DNA from: Acidobacteriota bacterium
GTDB taxonomy: Bacteria; Acidobacteriota; Terriglobia; Acidiferrales; UBA7541
DNA: 64,000 bases
Assembly (NCBI GenBank): GCA_013289585.1
Contig: JABCZR010000001.1
Coordinates: 310,001 to 374,000 of the forward strand
Direction of reading: 5' to 3'
Part shown: piece after piece, positions 28,306 to 38,592 of the stretch
Layout of the letters: the number at the start of each line of letters is the position of its first letter
Position numbering within the stretch: position 1 is the stretch's first letter
Made by a program: the position numbers and the translations under genes
The notes under the pieces: model-generated
The model's input: the letters and a program-made list of their open reading frames with translations, nothing else
Told to the model about the DNA's origin: nothing
The model's database searches: none

Positions 28306-28950
28306 TTAAAGCGCCGGCGGCACGGACGCGAACGACAAGAGAATGGACAGAGGGAAAGGACTCGACTGAACGGAGTGGGAAATCCAGAGCCGCGTGATTC
28401 CCGCGCCAAGCAGCATGCCGGCAAGAATCAGACCGATCACGCCGAGGATGACCCAGACATCCGACTTGGAAAAATCCAGGCTACTCACGGATGGTGAGAC
28501 TGGTTTCGCGGAAGCTGAGGATGATTCATTGTGCGCCATCGGTACAGTTCCGGACTTGTGCGAGATTTCCGGCTGAACCAGCAGGCAATAGCCACGCCGC
28601 GGGATGGTCTCGATGTAAAGCGGCTTGTCGGAAGAGTCGCCGAGAGCCTGGCGCAACTTGTTGACGGTGGTGTTTACGTTGGCGTCGTAATTGACATACG
28701 TATCGGAAGGCCAGAGACGGATGCGCAATTCCTCGCGCGTCACTACCTCGCCCGGTTTCTCGAGCAGCGTGAGCAACACCTGATAAACCTTTCCCTGAAG
28801 TTTCAGCCGGGAACCATTGCGCGTCACTTCCTGCCGCTGCTGATCAATCTGGAACGGACCAAAATGGACATAGCGGGCAGAGGAGAGCATCAGCCGCTCC
28901 GAAGCCGTCGGTCGCTCCGGTTCCCGCATGGAAATCACTTCCGGTGACAT
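28306..28950 (-). CDS. CadC/ToxR-like membrane-anchored winged-helix regulator (short)
   Basis: The 214-residue protein has an OmpR-type winged helix at about 25-125 (FGPFQIDQQRQEVTRNG, the VVTREELRIRLWP box, and the wing IETIPRRGYCLL). A Ser/Lys linker is followed by one membrane helix (about 165-190, VWVILGVIGLILAGMLLGAGI) and a short periplasmic tail. The layout is that of CadC/ToxR one-component regulators, but the usual large periplasmic or TPR/WD40 sensor is missing. It may be a truncated family member or signal through a partner protein. Confidence 0.85.
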   Translation of the reverse strand: MSPEVISMREPERPTASERLMLSSARYVHFGPFQIDQQRQEVTRNGSRLKLQGKVYQVLLTLLEKPGEVVTREELRIRLWPSDTYVNYDANVNTTVNKLRQALGDSSDKPLYIETIPRRGYCLLVQPEISHKSGTVPMAHNESSSASAKPVSPSVSSLDFSKSDVWVILGVIGLILAGMLLGAGITRLWISHSVQSSPFPLSILLSFASVPPAL

Positions 28951-29468
28951 AGACGCCCACCCTTAATTACATATAGACGCATAAACCCGTCAGGTGTTTT
29001 CCTAAGTTACGAAAAATATGGACGTTTGTTTCAATAAAACCTGTTCATGCAGAGGACAAATTGAGACGCCGGAGGACCAATACAGAAATTGGGTTTTCCT
29101 GACCCGAGAACATCTAAATTTAGATACAAGTTATATGGTTTAGTGGAAGCTTCCTACAAACAGTGGTAGCAGGAACACCTTCACCCACGTCTAAGACGGC
29201 GATTCCAAGCGATGCACCGCCAAGCGAGGTGGAGAGCATGAGGCGTGTAACGACGGATTTGGTCGCAATTTTGATTTTCGGTCCGCCAATTCAGCCGCGG
29301 TTCGAATGACAACGGCAAGACCTGGTTTGTCGAATACGACTTCACCTACAACCGGAAAAAATAGGGCTTCCTCCGCGGAGGATGGCCGCGTCGATTTCTA
29401 TTGACACTATGGCGTGAGACGATATAGCGTATGACGATAGAATTTCGTTCTCGCAGGAGCCGATTCTT
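28951..29468 (+). other. AT-richer intergenic region (518 bases) with a possible gene remnant
   Basis: The region separates the leftward CadC-like gene from the rightward PadR gene. It is less GC-rich than neighbours, with TTTAGATACAAG and TATATGG tracts near 29115-29135. A 29-codon open tail near 29275-29364 is listed separately. A run of ACGATA/ATAG repeats at 29415-29440 lies in the likely PadR promoter. No complete gene is seen. Confidence 0.5.
29275..29364 (+). pseudogene. Possible 3' remnant of a lost gene
   Basis: After a TGA at 29272-29274, an open frame encodes 29 residues ending NGKTWFVEYDFTYNRKK and TAG at 29364. The composition (Asn, Gly, aromatic residues) looks like the end of a beta-rich secreted protein rather than random GC-rich DNA. 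There is no start codon or Shine-Dalgarno. It could be chance. Confidence 0.2.
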
Positions 29469-29837
29469 TTGAGCGCTGGCCTGAACAACCCCGATTCCCA
29501 TGAACCACTGACGCCAGCCATGTTTCATGTGCTGCTGGCGCTGGCCGGAGAGGACCTCCATGGCTACGCGATTTTGAAGGAAGTGGAGTTGCGCACCAGC
29601 GGCAAAGTCAAGCTAAGCACGGGAACGCTTTATGGAATCATCAAGCGCTTACTCGCCGATGGGCTGATCATCGAGCGCCGTTCGCGCCCGGCCGAAGCCG
29701 ATGACGACGAACGCCGGCGCTACTACCGATTGACGACGCAAGGCCGTGAAGTTGCCGCCGCCGAAGCGGAGCGGATGGATGAATTGCTCTCCGTCGCGCG
29801 GGCGAGGAATTTACTCAAGAGGCCGCGGCCGGCGTAA
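29469..29837 (+). CDS. PadR-family regulator paired with the third ADOP permease
   Basis: A TTG at 29469 with AGGAG nine bases upstream starts a 122-residue PadR protein. It shows TPAMFHVLLALAGEDLHGYAILKEVE, LSTGTLYGIIKRLLADGLI and the wing RYYRLTTQGREVAAAEA. The ADOP gene begins 86 bases downstream on the same strand, so the pair is probably co-transcribed. An AT-rich segment with ACGATA repeats just upstream may be its operator. Confidence 0.9.
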   Translation: MSAGLNNPDSHEPLTPAMFHVLLALAGEDLHGYAILKEVELRTSGKVKLSTGTLYGIIKRLLADGLIIERRSRPAEADDDERRRYYRLTTQGREVAAAEAERMDELLSVARARNLLKRPRPA

Positions 29838-29923
29838 GGGGATCTTCGGAGCTGCACGATGCAGTTCCAGACTTACCGAGTGGTCCGAACCGCGGTGCTG
29901 TGGTGGCGCCGCTGGAGGACATC

Positions 29924-32566
29924 ATGGATGCAACAGATTCCCGCGCAACACGCTTCTATCGAGCCCTTCTGCGGCTTTTGCCATTCGATTTTCGCGGCGA
30001 TTTCGGCCCGGAAATGGAAACGGTCTTCCACGAACAGCGAAAAGAAGCGGCGCGCCGTGGCGGAGCGGCGGGTGTACTGCGGCTATGGTGGGAAACGATC
30101 GTGGGAATTTTCAAGACCGCGCCGAGCGAGCACGTTGCGATGTTCGCGCAGGACGCCGGATTTGCGCTGCGCATGATGCGCAAAAATCCCGGATTCACGC
30201 TGGCGGCGGTTCTCACCCTGGGTCTGGGCATCGGCGCGAACTCGGCGATCTTCAGCGTGGTCAACGCGGTGCTGCTGAAACCACTGCCTTACGAACACGG
30301 CGACCGCCTGGTGACGCTGCAGCAGCAGGCGCCGCGCGCGGGAATGCTGCGTCAACCCTTTTCGGTGGCGGAAATCAACGACTACCGCAGCCAAAGCCAT
30401 TCTCTCGATGGTTTGGTCGAATATCACAACATGAACTTTATTCTGCTCGGGCGTAGCGAACCGGAACGCGTGGAGACGGGCGTGGTCAGCTGGAATTATT
30501 TCGATGTCTTCGGCGTAAAGCCTCTGTTTGGGCGGAGTTTTCGCGCGGATGACGAACAGCCGGGCGCTCCGGCTGTGTTGATGCTCAGCTACGAATACTG
30601 GATTAGAAGTTTTGGCGGCGATCCCACAGTGGTGAACAAAAAGTTCACGATGAATGACAGAGTTCATACTGTCGTGGGCGTGTTGCCGCCGGTGCCGCAA
30701 TATCCAGACGAGAACGACGTGTACATGCCGACGACGGCGTGCCCGTTCCGTTCACGTCCCGCGTTTATCGCAAACCGGCAAGCGCGCATGATGCAAGTGT
30801 TCGGCCGAATGAAACCGGGAATGAGCGTAAGCCATTCGGGGGCTGATTTGAACGCAGTCGCGGCAAATTTGCAGCGGGCGTACCCGAACGATTATCCGCC
30901 GGCCATCGACTACTCCATTCGAACGGCTTCGCTTGAGGAAGAGCTCACGCACAATGCGCGTCCAACGATGCTGGTGCTCCTCGGTGCGGCGGGATTCGTG
31001 CTGCTCATCGCGTGCGCCAACGTGGCGAATCTGAATCTCGCGCGCATGGTGCGGCGAGAACGGGAGTTGGCCGTCCGAGCAGCGCTGGGTGCGGGGCGCG
31101 TACGCATGTTCCGCCAATTGCTGACAGAAAGTTCGTTGCTGGCATTAATCGGCGGTGGGCTGGGTTTGCTTTTTTCGTGGGGTGCGCTGGACCTTCTGGT
31201 TAATTTTGCAACGCGGTTCACGCCGCGGGCGAGGGAAATTCATCTGGATAGCACGGTGCTGCTGTTTACGCTGGCGGTTGCGGTACTGACCAGCGTGCTT
31301 TCCGGAACGGCGCCGGCGCTGGCGGCGCGTGACACTGTCGTGGACGGGTTGAAAGAAGGCAGCGCGCAATCGACGATTGGAATCGGCCGGCGGAGGATGC
31401 GCAGCCTGCTGATTGTGGCGCAGGTGGCGGTTTCGTTTCTCCTTCTGATTGGCGCGGGATTGATGCTGCGCAGTTTCCAAAAGCTGCAGCGCGTGGACCC
31501 GGGATTCCAGCCGGAAAACGTTCTGACCATGCAGATTGGCCTGGACTTCACCAAGTACAACACCAACGACAAGCAGCGCGCGTTCTTCGAGAATTTTCTA
31601 GAAAAAGTGCAGGCGCAAAGCGGAGTGAAATCGGCGGCGGCCTCCATGATGATTCCGCTGACCAACAACATGCAGATGCCGGGAGATTTCCAGATCGAAG
31701 GGCAGGCACCCGTTCCCGGACAGGCACTTCCCGTCGCGGACTTTAGAGTCGTAAGCGAAAGCTATTTCGATACGCTGCACGTTCCCGTTCTCGATGGGCG
31801 CGCCTTCACGCGCATCGACCGTCCGGAGAGTCCGCTGGTGGCGGTGGTGAATCACGCGGCGGCGCGGCATTTCTGGGGCGAACAGGAGGCGGTCGGAAAG
31901 CGCTTCTCGTTGGATAGCGGCAAGACCTGGACACAGATTGTCGGAGTTGTCGGCGACGTGAAGCAGTACGGCCTAGACAAAGACGCGGTCGATGAGATTT
32001 ACATGCCGCTGGCACAGAGTCCGCTACTGGATGCGATTGTGGTGGTTAAAACGACGGTCGAACCGATGAGTGTCGCGCGGGGAATTATCGAATTGCTGTA
32101 TGCGGTGGATCCCAACCAGCCGGCGGCGCGCGTGCGTTCCATGGAACAGGTGCGCGCGGAATCAGTCGCGGCTCCGCGGCTGACGTCGAATCTGTTGAGT
32201 ATTTTTGCGTTGCTGGCGCTGACGATTGCCGCAACAGGGATCGGCGGAGTGATGGCGCTGGCGGTTGGGCAACGCAGGCATGAGATTGGTGTGCGCATGG
32301 CCGTCGGCGCGCGCCCGGGAGAAATCCTGCGTATGATTTTGGGGCAAGGCATGGCTCTCGCCGGGGTGGGCATTGTACTGGGTCTGATCGGGGCGTTTGC
32401 GCTCACACGGCTTTTGCAAACACTCCTATTCGAAGTGGGGCCGACGGATCTACTGACGTTTGTGGGAGTAGCCATTGTGCTGAGCGCGGCCACGCTGTTG
32501 GCCTGCTACGTGCCGGCGCGGCGTGCGGCACGCGTCGATCCGATCATCGCTCTTCGCGTCGAGTAA
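29924..32566 (+). CDS. ADOP-family permease with a distinct N-terminal cap
   Basis: The ATG at 29924 follows GGAGG by six bases and begins an 880-residue protein. Its N-terminal cap (FYRALLRLLPFDFRGDFGPEMETVF) differs from that of the copy at 19386 and resembles the cap of other PadR-linked ADOPs. The permease units follow: LGLGIGANSAIFSVVNAVLLKPL, ACANVANLNLARMVRRERELAVRAALGA and IGVRMAVGARPGEIL. There is no ATPase domain. Probable role is envelope export or lipid handling under PadR control. Confidence 0.93.
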   Translation: MDATDSRATRFYRALLRLLPFDFRGDFGPEMETVFHEQRKEAARRGGAAGVLRLWWETIVGIFKTAPSEHVAMFAQDAGFALRMMRKNPGFTLAAVLTLGLGIGANSAIFSVVNAVLLKPLPYEHGDRLVTLQQQAPRAGMLRQPFSVAEINDYRSQSHSLDGLVEYHNMNFILLGRSEPERVETGVVSWNYFDVFGVKPLFGRSFRADDEQPGAPAVLMLSYEYWIRSFGGDPTVVNKKFTMNDRVHTVVGVLPPVPQYPDENDVYMPTTACPFRSRPAFIANRQARMMQVFGRMKPGMSVSHSGADLNAVAANLQRAYPNDYPPAIDYSIRTASLEEELTHNARPTMLVLLGAAGFVLLIACANVANLNLARMVRRERELAVRAALGAGRVRMFRQLLTESSLLALIGGGLGLLFSWGALDLLVNFATRFTPRAREIHLDSTVLLFTLAVAVLTSVLSGTAPALAARDTVVDGLKEGSAQSTIGIGRRRMRSLLIVAQVAVSFLLLIGAGLMLRSFQKLQRVDPGFQPENVLTMQIGLDFTKYNTNDKQRAFFENFLEKVQAQSGVKSAAASMMIPLTNNMQMPGDFQIEGQAPVPGQALPVADFRVVSESYFDTLHVPVLDGRAFTRIDRPESPLVAVVNHAAARHFWGEQEAVGKRFSLDSGKTWTQIVGVVGDVKQYGLDKDAVDEIYMPLAQSPLLDAIVVVKTTVEPMSVARGIIELLYAVDPNQPAARVRSMEQVRAESVAAPRLTSNLLSIFALLALTIAATGIGGVMALAVGQRRHEIGVRMAVGARPGEILRMILGQGMALAGVGIVLGLIGAFALTRLLQTLLFEVGPTDLLTFVGVAIVLSAATLLACYVPARRAARVDPIIALRVE

Positions 32567-32570
32567 CGCC

Positions 32571-32648
32571 GTAGGACAGACATTCTTGTCTGTCCAGTTT
32601 CGTACACCGAGACCACTACGAGAGGACAGGCAGGAATGCCAGTCCTAC
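32571..32648. repeat. BIME-like pair of inverted GTAG-headed palindromes
   Basis: The left unit is GTA followed by GGACAGACA-ttct-TGTCTGTCC (32571-32595, perfect 9-bp arms). The right unit, read on the minus strand, is GTAG followed by a near-identical stem with one T-T mismatch (32625-32648). The two face each other across about 30 bases. This is the form of a bacterial interspersed mosaic element made of two REP units. It begins four bases after the ADOP stop. Confidence 0.8.
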
Positions 32649-32836
32649 TTTGCTAGCTGCAATGGGAGCGAGTCTGCTAAACTAAGCGTTGCTGCACCGC
32701 ACCTAAGGATGTGTGACCGCCGGGCGGTCAACCTACAGATAGGTACATTCGTCAAGGCTGCTGGTTGTTTCAGCAGCTATTTTTGTCTTTAGAGGACTTG
32801 AGCCCGGCTTGGCCGGGATCATACGAAGCAGAAACC

Positions 32837-34669
32837 ATGAGTCAAGATATTCGCAACATCGCCATCATCGCGCACGTGGACCACGGCAAAACGACGCTGG
32901 TCGACGCCATGCTGCGGCAAAGCGGGATTTTCCGCGCTAACGAAGCGCTTGTAGAGCGTGTGATGGATTCGAACGACCTGGAACGTGAGCGCGGCATCAC
33001 TATTCTGGCCAAGAATACGGCGCTCTTTTTCCACGACACGAAGATCAACATCGTTGACACGCCGGGCCACAGCGATTTTGGCGGCGAAGTGGAACGCGCG
33101 CTGCGCATGGTGGACGGCGTCGTGGTGCTGGTGGACGCCAGCGAAGGGCCGCTGCCGCAAACGCGCTACGTGCTGCAGAAGGCGCTGGCGGCAAAGCTGC
33201 CTCCGGTGATCGTGCTGAACAAGATCGACCGCGTGGACGCGCGCGCCAAAGAAGTCCTGGACGAAATCTACGACCTCTTTATTGATCTGGATGCCACGGA
33301 GGACCAGCTCGACTTTCCGGTGGTGTACACCAACGCGCGCGACGGCGTGGCGCACCGCACGCCGGGTGACGATTCGAAAGATTTGCTCCCGCTGTTCGAA
33401 ACCATCGTGAAGTCCATTCCCAAGCCGCCGGGCGATCCGGAAGGCGTGCTGCAAATCCAGGTAATGAACCTGGATTACAGCGAATTCCTGGGACGCATCG
33501 CCATCGGACGCGTTTTTAGCGGCACGCTGAAGCGCGGCGCCGACGTGGGCATCGTCAAGCTGGACGGCAAGCTGGTACCCACGCGCATCACCAAGCTGTA
33601 TACCTTCCGCGGGCTAGAACGGGATGAAGCGGAAGCTGTCGGCGCGGGCGACCTGGTCGCGATTGCTGGAGTCGAGGGCATCAACATCGGCGAGAGCATC
33701 ACGGATTTGGCCGACCCCATGCCTCTGGAACCGCTGCTGATCGACGAGCCGACGCTGGCCATGATTTTTACGGTCAACAGCAGCCCGCTTTCCGGCAGGG
33801 ACGGCACGTATCTCACTTCGCGCGATCTGCGCGACCGCCTGCAAAAAGAGTTGCTGACCAACGTGTCCATCCGCGTGGAAGACACGGACACGCCGGAGTC
33901 TTTCCGTGTGCTGGGTCGCGGCGAACTGCAGCTGGCTATTCTAATTGAGACTATGCGGCGCGAAGGATTCGAATTGATGGTCGGCAAGCCGGAGATCGTC
34001 ACGCGCACGGAAAACGGCAAAAAACTGGAACCGCTGGAACGCCTGGTCATCGACGTCCCGGAAAATTTTATCGGCATCATCATGGAAACGACGGGCAGCC
34101 GGCGCGGCGAGATGATCAAGATGAGCAATCACGGCTCCGGCCGCGTTCGAATGGACTTCAAGATTCCTTCACGCGGGCTCATCGGGCTCCGCAGCCAGTT
34201 GCTGACGGACACGCGCGGCACGGCGCTGATTCATTCGATTTTCGAAGGTTGGATGGAATACGGCGGAGAGATGGCGCTTCGTCCCACCGGTGCGCTGGTG
34301 GCGGACCGCAGCGGCCCTTCCACCGCATTTGCGCTTTGGAACATCCAGGAGCGCGGGGAACTGTTCATCGGGCCAGCGATCGATGTCTACGAAGGCATGA
34401 TCGTGGGCGAGAATTCGCGCGAGCAGGACATGGACGTGAACGTCACCAAGGAAAAGAAGCAGACCAACATGCGCTCGTCCAGCGCCGACGAAGCCATCCG
34501 CTTGATTCCGCATCGCGAACTGAGCCTGGAGCAGGCCATCGAATTCATCGCCGACGACGAGTTTGTGGAAATCACGCCAAAGTCGATCCGCCTACGCAAG
34601 AAAGTTCTGCAGGCCAACAAGCGCCCGCGCCGGTGGCAAGAAATCCGCGCCAGCCAGGCAACTACTTAA
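32837..34669 (+). CDS. typA: Translational GTPase TypA/BipA
   Basis: The start chosen is ATG 32837 ([21 protein letters not shown]); upstream codons are leader DNA. The 610-residue protein has the G1 AHVDHGKT, switch I RGITI, G3 DTPGH and G4 NKID motifs. It also has the BipA-specific C-terminal domain with [23 protein letters not shown] and [13 protein letters not shown]. BipA binds ribosomes and helps assembly and stress or low-temperature translation. Its stop overlaps by four bases the stop of the convergent hydrolase gene. Confidence 0.97.
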   Translation: MSQDIRNIAIIAHVDHGKTTLVDAMLRQSGIFRANEALVERVMDSNDLERERGITILAKNTALFFHDTKINIVDTPGHSDFGGEVERALRMVDGVVVLVDASEGPLPQTRYVLQKALAAKLPPVIVLNKIDRVDARAKEVLDEIYDLFIDLDATEDQLDFPVVYTNARDGVAHRTPGDDSKDLLPLFETIVKSIPKPPGDPEGVLQIQVMNLDYSEFLGRIAIGRVFSGTLKRGADVGIVKLDGKLVPTRITKLYTFRGLERDEAEAVGAGDLVAIAGVEGINIGESITDLADPMPLEPLLIDEPTLAMIFTVNSSPLSGRDGTYLTSRDLRDRLQKELLTNVSIRVEDTDTPESFRVLGRGELQLAILIETMRREGFELMVGKPEIVTRTENGKKLEPLERLVIDVPENFIGIIMETTGSRRGEMIKMSNHGSGRVRMDFKIPSRGLIGLRSQLLTDTRGTALIHSIFEGWMEYGGEMALRPTGALVADRSGPSTAFALWNIQERGELFIGPAIDVYEGMIVGENSREQDMDVNVTKEKKQTNMRSSSADEAIRLIPHRELSLEQAIEFIADDEFVEITPKSIRLRKKVLQANKRPRRWQEIRASQATT

Positions 34670-35787
34670 TCGAAAAATACAATCGAGAGCTTTTCAGTGG
34701 CTGATTTCGCGAGCAGTTCCGCCAGGTACTGCTTCCAGACGATAGCGCGCGTGTGGGTGCCGTGGCCGCGGGTTTCGTCGCTAACGGGAATCAGAATAAA
34801 TTTTCCGTTCTTCACTCGTTTGATTTCACGGTCGGCAATTCCGAGTTCGGGCGGATTGATGAAGTCATCCGCGGAATTGATGTACATGACCTGCGCGGTG
34901 ATTTTCTCGAGCTGGGGCGACGGGTCGTAATTGCGCGACGCATTTACCTGGTACAGGAAGTCGTTGGCATCCAGGCCCGCGAGACGCGCCTTGAAATAAT
35001 CGTCGAGATATTTGTCCGCGGCGTCGCGCGTGGGCAGAGTTTTCTGCATGTACAGGGGCGCACTTCCGGCAATCAGCAGAAAATCGAGCGCCGTGCGCAT
35101 AGCCTGCTGCGGCTCCGTCGAATACTCCCCACCTTTCCATTCGGGATCGTTGCGAATCGCGTCCATCACCATTTTGCGCCAGATGCGGTTGCGCCCGGCG
35201 ATCTGCACCGGCTGGCACGCCAGCGGCATCAGCGCATCCATGAAATCTGGATAGGTTTCTCCCCACACAAACGAATGCATGCAGCCCATCGACGTGCCGA
35301 GGATGAGGCGCAAGTGGTTTACGCCGAGGCCTTCGGTGAGAAGTTTGTAGTGTGCCGCGACCATGTCGTCATAGTCGTACTGCGGAAAATGCGCGTGCAA
35401 TCCATCGCTGGGCTTTGACGATTTTCCGTGGCCGACGCCGTCGGGGAGGATGATGTAATAGCGCGTGATATCGAGAAGCTGCCCCAGCCCAAAAAGCTCG
35501 CCGGCAAATTGCGGCGAGAGGAATTGCTGGCCCGTGCCGCCGGTGCCGTGAAGGACCAGTACCGCATTCGTGACGCGGCCCTGCGAGTCGCGTGCAGGCT
35601 TGCCGAGCGTCGTATAGTGGAGTCGGAGTTCCGGCAGCGTCTCGCCTGAATGGAATTTGAAATTCTTGACCGTGAAATCGCCTTCCGTCGTCGCCAGCGC
35701 CGGATTCTGCTGTCCAAACAAAGAAAGACTTGCAAATGGGAAAACAGCCGCCAGCAAAACGGAAAATCGAAGCAACCATGCCTTCAT
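34666..35787 (-). CDS. Secreted MetX-like alpha/beta hydrolase
   Basis: The ATG at 35787 is used (a frame 10 codons longer exists). The 373-residue protein has a signal peptide ([22 protein letters not shown]). The alpha/beta-hydrolase core is like homoserine O-acetyltransferase: [14 protein letters not shown], nucleophile [10 protein letters not shown], and a final GHGTHT with the catalytic His. True MetX is cytosolic, so an exported member is more likely an esterase or acyltransferase of another substrate. It is not linked to methionine genes. Confidence 0.85.
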   Translation of the reverse strand: MKAWLLRFSVLLAAVFPFASLSLFGQQNPALATTEGDFTVKNFKFHSGETLPELRLHYTTLGKPARDSQGRVTNAVLVLHGTGGTGQQFLSPQFAGELFGLGQLLDITRYYIILPDGVGHGKSSKPSDGLHAHFPQYDYDDMVAAHYKLLTEGLGVNHLRLILGTSMGCMHSFVWGETYPDFMDALMPLACQPVQIAGRNRIWRKMVMDAIRNDPEWKGGEYSTEPQQAMRTALDFLLIAGSAPLYMQKTLPTRDAADKYLDDYFKARLAGLDANDFLYQVNASRNYDPSPQLEKITAQVMYINSADDFINPPELGIADREIKRVKNGKFILIPVSDETRGHGTHTRAIVWKQYLAELLAKSATEKLSIVFFD

Positions 35788-35878
35788 CCTGCACCTCGCC
35801 GAACGAAAATCTAGCACACTTCAGCAAAACTCCGTTGCCGAGCAGCAGTAAAATGAAGATCCCGCGGAAAAAATCGGT

Positions 35879-37291
35879 TCAGGGCAGCAGATTCTTCCCA
35901 TCCGCGGTGGGAAGAGACAAACCGGCAAGGTGCGCAAGCGTGGGTGCGACTTCGCGCATGTCAATCAAGCCCAATGACCTGCCCGCGGAAACTCCGGGAC
36001 CTATCACAAAGAAGGCTGCGCGAAGATCAGGGAGATCGGGAAGCTCGCCGTGCGTGCCACCCGGCTTTGTTTTTGAGAGGACCGGGCCGGTGAGCGGCGA
36101 ACCGGTTCTCCAGCCGGGCTTCAGGCTGACAAAAAAGGATGCCGTCGGATAACCGCCGCGATCGTGAAGTTCCTGCGCTTCGAGGATGCGGTCGATGCCG
36201 TTGGCGGGGTCGCCGGCCAGCTTTGCAAGCAGCTCGCGCACTTGAGCGAGCGTCGCGGAGTCTTTCGGGTCCTTCAAGACAATGGCGGAGGAGCCCCCCG
36301 TCTCCCAGGGCATCGCCTTCCAGTCCGTCACTTTTCCTTTGTCGTCCAAGGTGAAGAGCTTCGCTTCGCAAAACGCGGCAAATAAATTCAACTGAGCGTC
36401 CACCTTTACGAACCCGTGGTCGGAAACGATGGCGATGATCGCACGGCCTGGCGAGAGGCGTTCCGCAGTTTCTCGCAAATTTCCGATGACGGCGTCCAAC
36501 CGCTCCAGAAGCGCCAACGCTTCGGGGCTGAAGGGCCCCATCTGATGTTCGACGTGATCGAGCGCGGTAAGATGAAGCGTCATCAGAGCCGGCTTCTTTT
36601 TCTCCAAAATCCACTGCGCGTAGCGGCCGCGTATTTCGTCGTCTCTGGCGGAGGTCTCGATTCCGCCATGGTACTCGCCCAGTTCGGCCTCCATCTCCGC
36701 AAGCAGGCCGGGAGTGGCGACGGAACGCAAAAGTTTCGAATCATCGGGAGTGCTGGCGCGCCAGTATTCCGGAATGTTCCAGGTAATAGGCGCGCCGACG
36801 GTAACCGGCCATTGAATACTGGCCGTAGTGCGGCCTGCTTGCGCGGCCGCATCCCAAAGTGTGGGCACACGAATGTCTTGCGTGTACCAATACCAGCCCT
36901 GTTCGTTTTTTTGCAAAGGGTCAAACGTGGTGTTGGCAAGAATGCCGTGCTTCGCGGGCCAGACGCCGGTGACCAACGTGGTGTGACTCGGATAAGTCAC
37001 CGTGGGGATTATGCCCTGGACTCCTTCGGCGTATGTTCCGTCCTTCAGGAAACGCCGCAAATTTGGAATTTTGGAGCCATGTGCGTCGGCAGCCGTCACG
37101 TAATCCGGCCGAAGCCCATCGACAGAAATGACCAGAAGGAGTGGAGCAGGAGCTTTCTCCTGCGCCCGGGAGACAGGGGCCAGCAAGCTCGCGATTGTTA
37201 GAAGAACTATAAAAGAAAAATGACATTGAAACATACGATGCAGCGCGGGGCGTTGGTTCATGGCGGCAAAAAGGATACCGCAACTCTTCAC
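35879..37291 (-). CDS. Secreted alkaline-phosphatase-superfamily phosphodiesterase (PF01663-like)
   Basis: The 470-residue protein belongs to the type I phosphodiesterase/nucleotide pyrophosphatase family. SVDGLRPDYV carries the first metal-binding Asp, TVTYPSHT holds the Thr nucleophile, and DHVEHQMG, SDHGF and GTHG supply the other metal ligands. The start is uncertain: GTG 37291 has an AAGG nearby, while ATG 37261 or 37234 would put a signal peptide (FIVLLTIASLLAPVSRA) closer to the N-terminus. It acts in the periplasm on phosphodiesters or phosphonates; exact substrate unknown. Confidence 0.9.
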   Translation of the reverse strand: MKSCGILFAAMNQRPALHRMFQCHFSFIVLLTIASLLAPVSRAQEKAPAPLLLVISVDGLRPDYVTAADAHGSKIPNLRRFLKDGTYAEGVQGIIPTVTYPSHTTLVTGVWPAKHGILANTTFDPLQKNEQGWYWYTQDIRVPTLWDAAAQAGRTTASIQWPVTVGAPITWNIPEYWRASTPDDSKLLRSVATPGLLAEMEAELGEYHGGIETSARDDEIRGRYAQWILEKKKPALMTLHLTALDHVEHQMGPFSPEALALLERLDAVIGNLRETAERLSPGRAIIAIVSDHGFVKVDAQLNLFAAFCEAKLFTLDDKGKVTDWKAMPWETGGSSAIVLKDPKDSATLAQVRELLAKLAGDPANGIDRILEAQELHDRGGYPTASFFVSLKPGWRTGSPLTGPVLSKTKPGGTHGELPDLPDLRAAFFVIGPGVSAGRSLGLIDMREVAPTLAHLAGLSLPTADGKNLLP

Positions 37292-37497
37292 TTCTACCTT
37301 ACAAAGTCAGCAATGCCTCGAGAATTGTGTAAGCACGTTAGAAGGAAACAATGTGCTGCTTGGCTGTACATTAGTGTACTCCCTATAGGATGATATAAAG
37401 TTATCGGCCCAAGCACAGGGGCACTCATAAATCTACCTCCCAACCAGTTTCTGGGCGGTAAGACCGCCGTATTCGGCATTGTTCGTCAAGGAGACTG

Positions 37498-38592
37498 ATG
37501 GAATCCGCGCTTATTCAACAGCCAGAAACGGCCGCAACGTTGCACCCCACGATCGTCGCCACGGCGACGGCGTTGCCTCCCCATTTAATGACTCGGGATG
37601 ACATGAAGGTCTATTTGGGGCGCGTGTTTGACATTCCCGAACGCCGGCTCGAAGCGATGATGAGCATCGTCGACAATGCGCAGGTGAACCAGCGCCACTC
37701 GATTTTCCCCATTGACTACACCATCGAGGCGCGGCCGCTTTCCAAGACCAACGACGAATACATCGAACACGCCGTGAAGCTCGGCCGCGAAGTCGCGGAG
37801 AAATGCCTGGAGCGCGCGGGGATGCGCGCGGATGAGATTGACCTGATTATCACGGTGTCCTGCACCGGCTTCATGATCCCGTCTTTGGATGCGCACCTCA
37901 TCAATTTGATGGGCTTTCGTTCGAATGTACGGAGAATGCCCTTTACGGAATTGGGCTGCGCCGCGGGAGCCATGGCCCTGGGCCGCGCGGCGGAATTTCT
38001 TACCGCTCGTCCCGGCGGAAATGTCCTGATCATCGCTGTCGAATTGCCATCGCTCACCTTTCAGCGAAAAGATATCTCGCAGGCGAATCTGATTTCGTCG
38101 ATTCTGTTCGGCGACGGCGCGGCCGCCGTGATCGTCAGCGGAAAAACGGCGCCTGGCCCGAAGATCCTGGTTTCGGAGACTTACACGTTTCCCGATTCAC
38201 TCGGCGCAATGGGCTTTGACCTGAAAGATTCAGGTTTCCACATTCTGCTGGCCAAGGACGTCCCGGAAATGATTGGCGCGAAGATCGGCTGCCTGGTTTC
38301 CGGCTTTCTGAAACGCCATGGCCGGACGCGCGAAGACATTAAAGGATGGATCCTGCATCCCGGCGGCGCGCGGCTGCTGGGGAATGTGGAAACGCAGCTG
38401 GGTTTGAAAAAAAGCGATACCCAGCCGTCCTGGGACATCCTCGGCAGTGTGGGCAATCTCTCCAGCGCCACCATCCTTTTCATTTTGCAGGAGTGGCTGG
38501 AAAAGAGGCCGCTCAAGTCCGGGGAATACGCCATGGCGGCGGCATTCGGACCTGGCTTTAGCGCTGAATTTCTGTTGCTGCAATGGACCTAA
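37498..38592 (+). CDS. Type III polyketide synthase (alkylpyrone/alkylresorcinol type)
   Basis: AAGGAG precedes the ATG. The 364-residue protein has the chalcone-synthase-fold Cys-His-Asn triad: Cys122 in TVSCTGFMIPS, His in ILHPGGARLL and Asn in SVGNLSSATILF. It condenses a starter acyl-CoA with malonyl-CoA to make pyrones or resorcinols, probably with long acyl chains as in BpsA and ArsB. The next gene, overlapping by 10 bases, is an ICMT-type methyltransferase, as in Bacillus bpsAB, which methylates the alkylpyrone. Confidence 0.95.
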   Translation: MESALIQQPETAATLHPTIVATATALPPHLMTRDDMKVYLGRVFDIPERRLEAMMSIVDNAQVNQRHSIFPIDYTIEARPLSKTNDEYIEHAVKLGREVAEKCLERAGMRADEIDLIITVSCTGFMIPSLDAHLINLMGFRSNVRRMPFTELGCAAGAMALGRAAEFLTARPGGNVLIIAVELPSLTFQRKDISQANLISSILFGDGAAAVIVSGKTAPGPKILVSETYTFPDSLGAMGFDLKDSGFHILLAKDVPEMIGAKIGCLVSGFLKRHGRTREDIKGWILHPGGARLLGNVETQLGLKKSDTQPSWDILGSVGNLSSATILFILQEWLEKRPLKSGEYAMAAAFGPGFSAEFLLLQWT

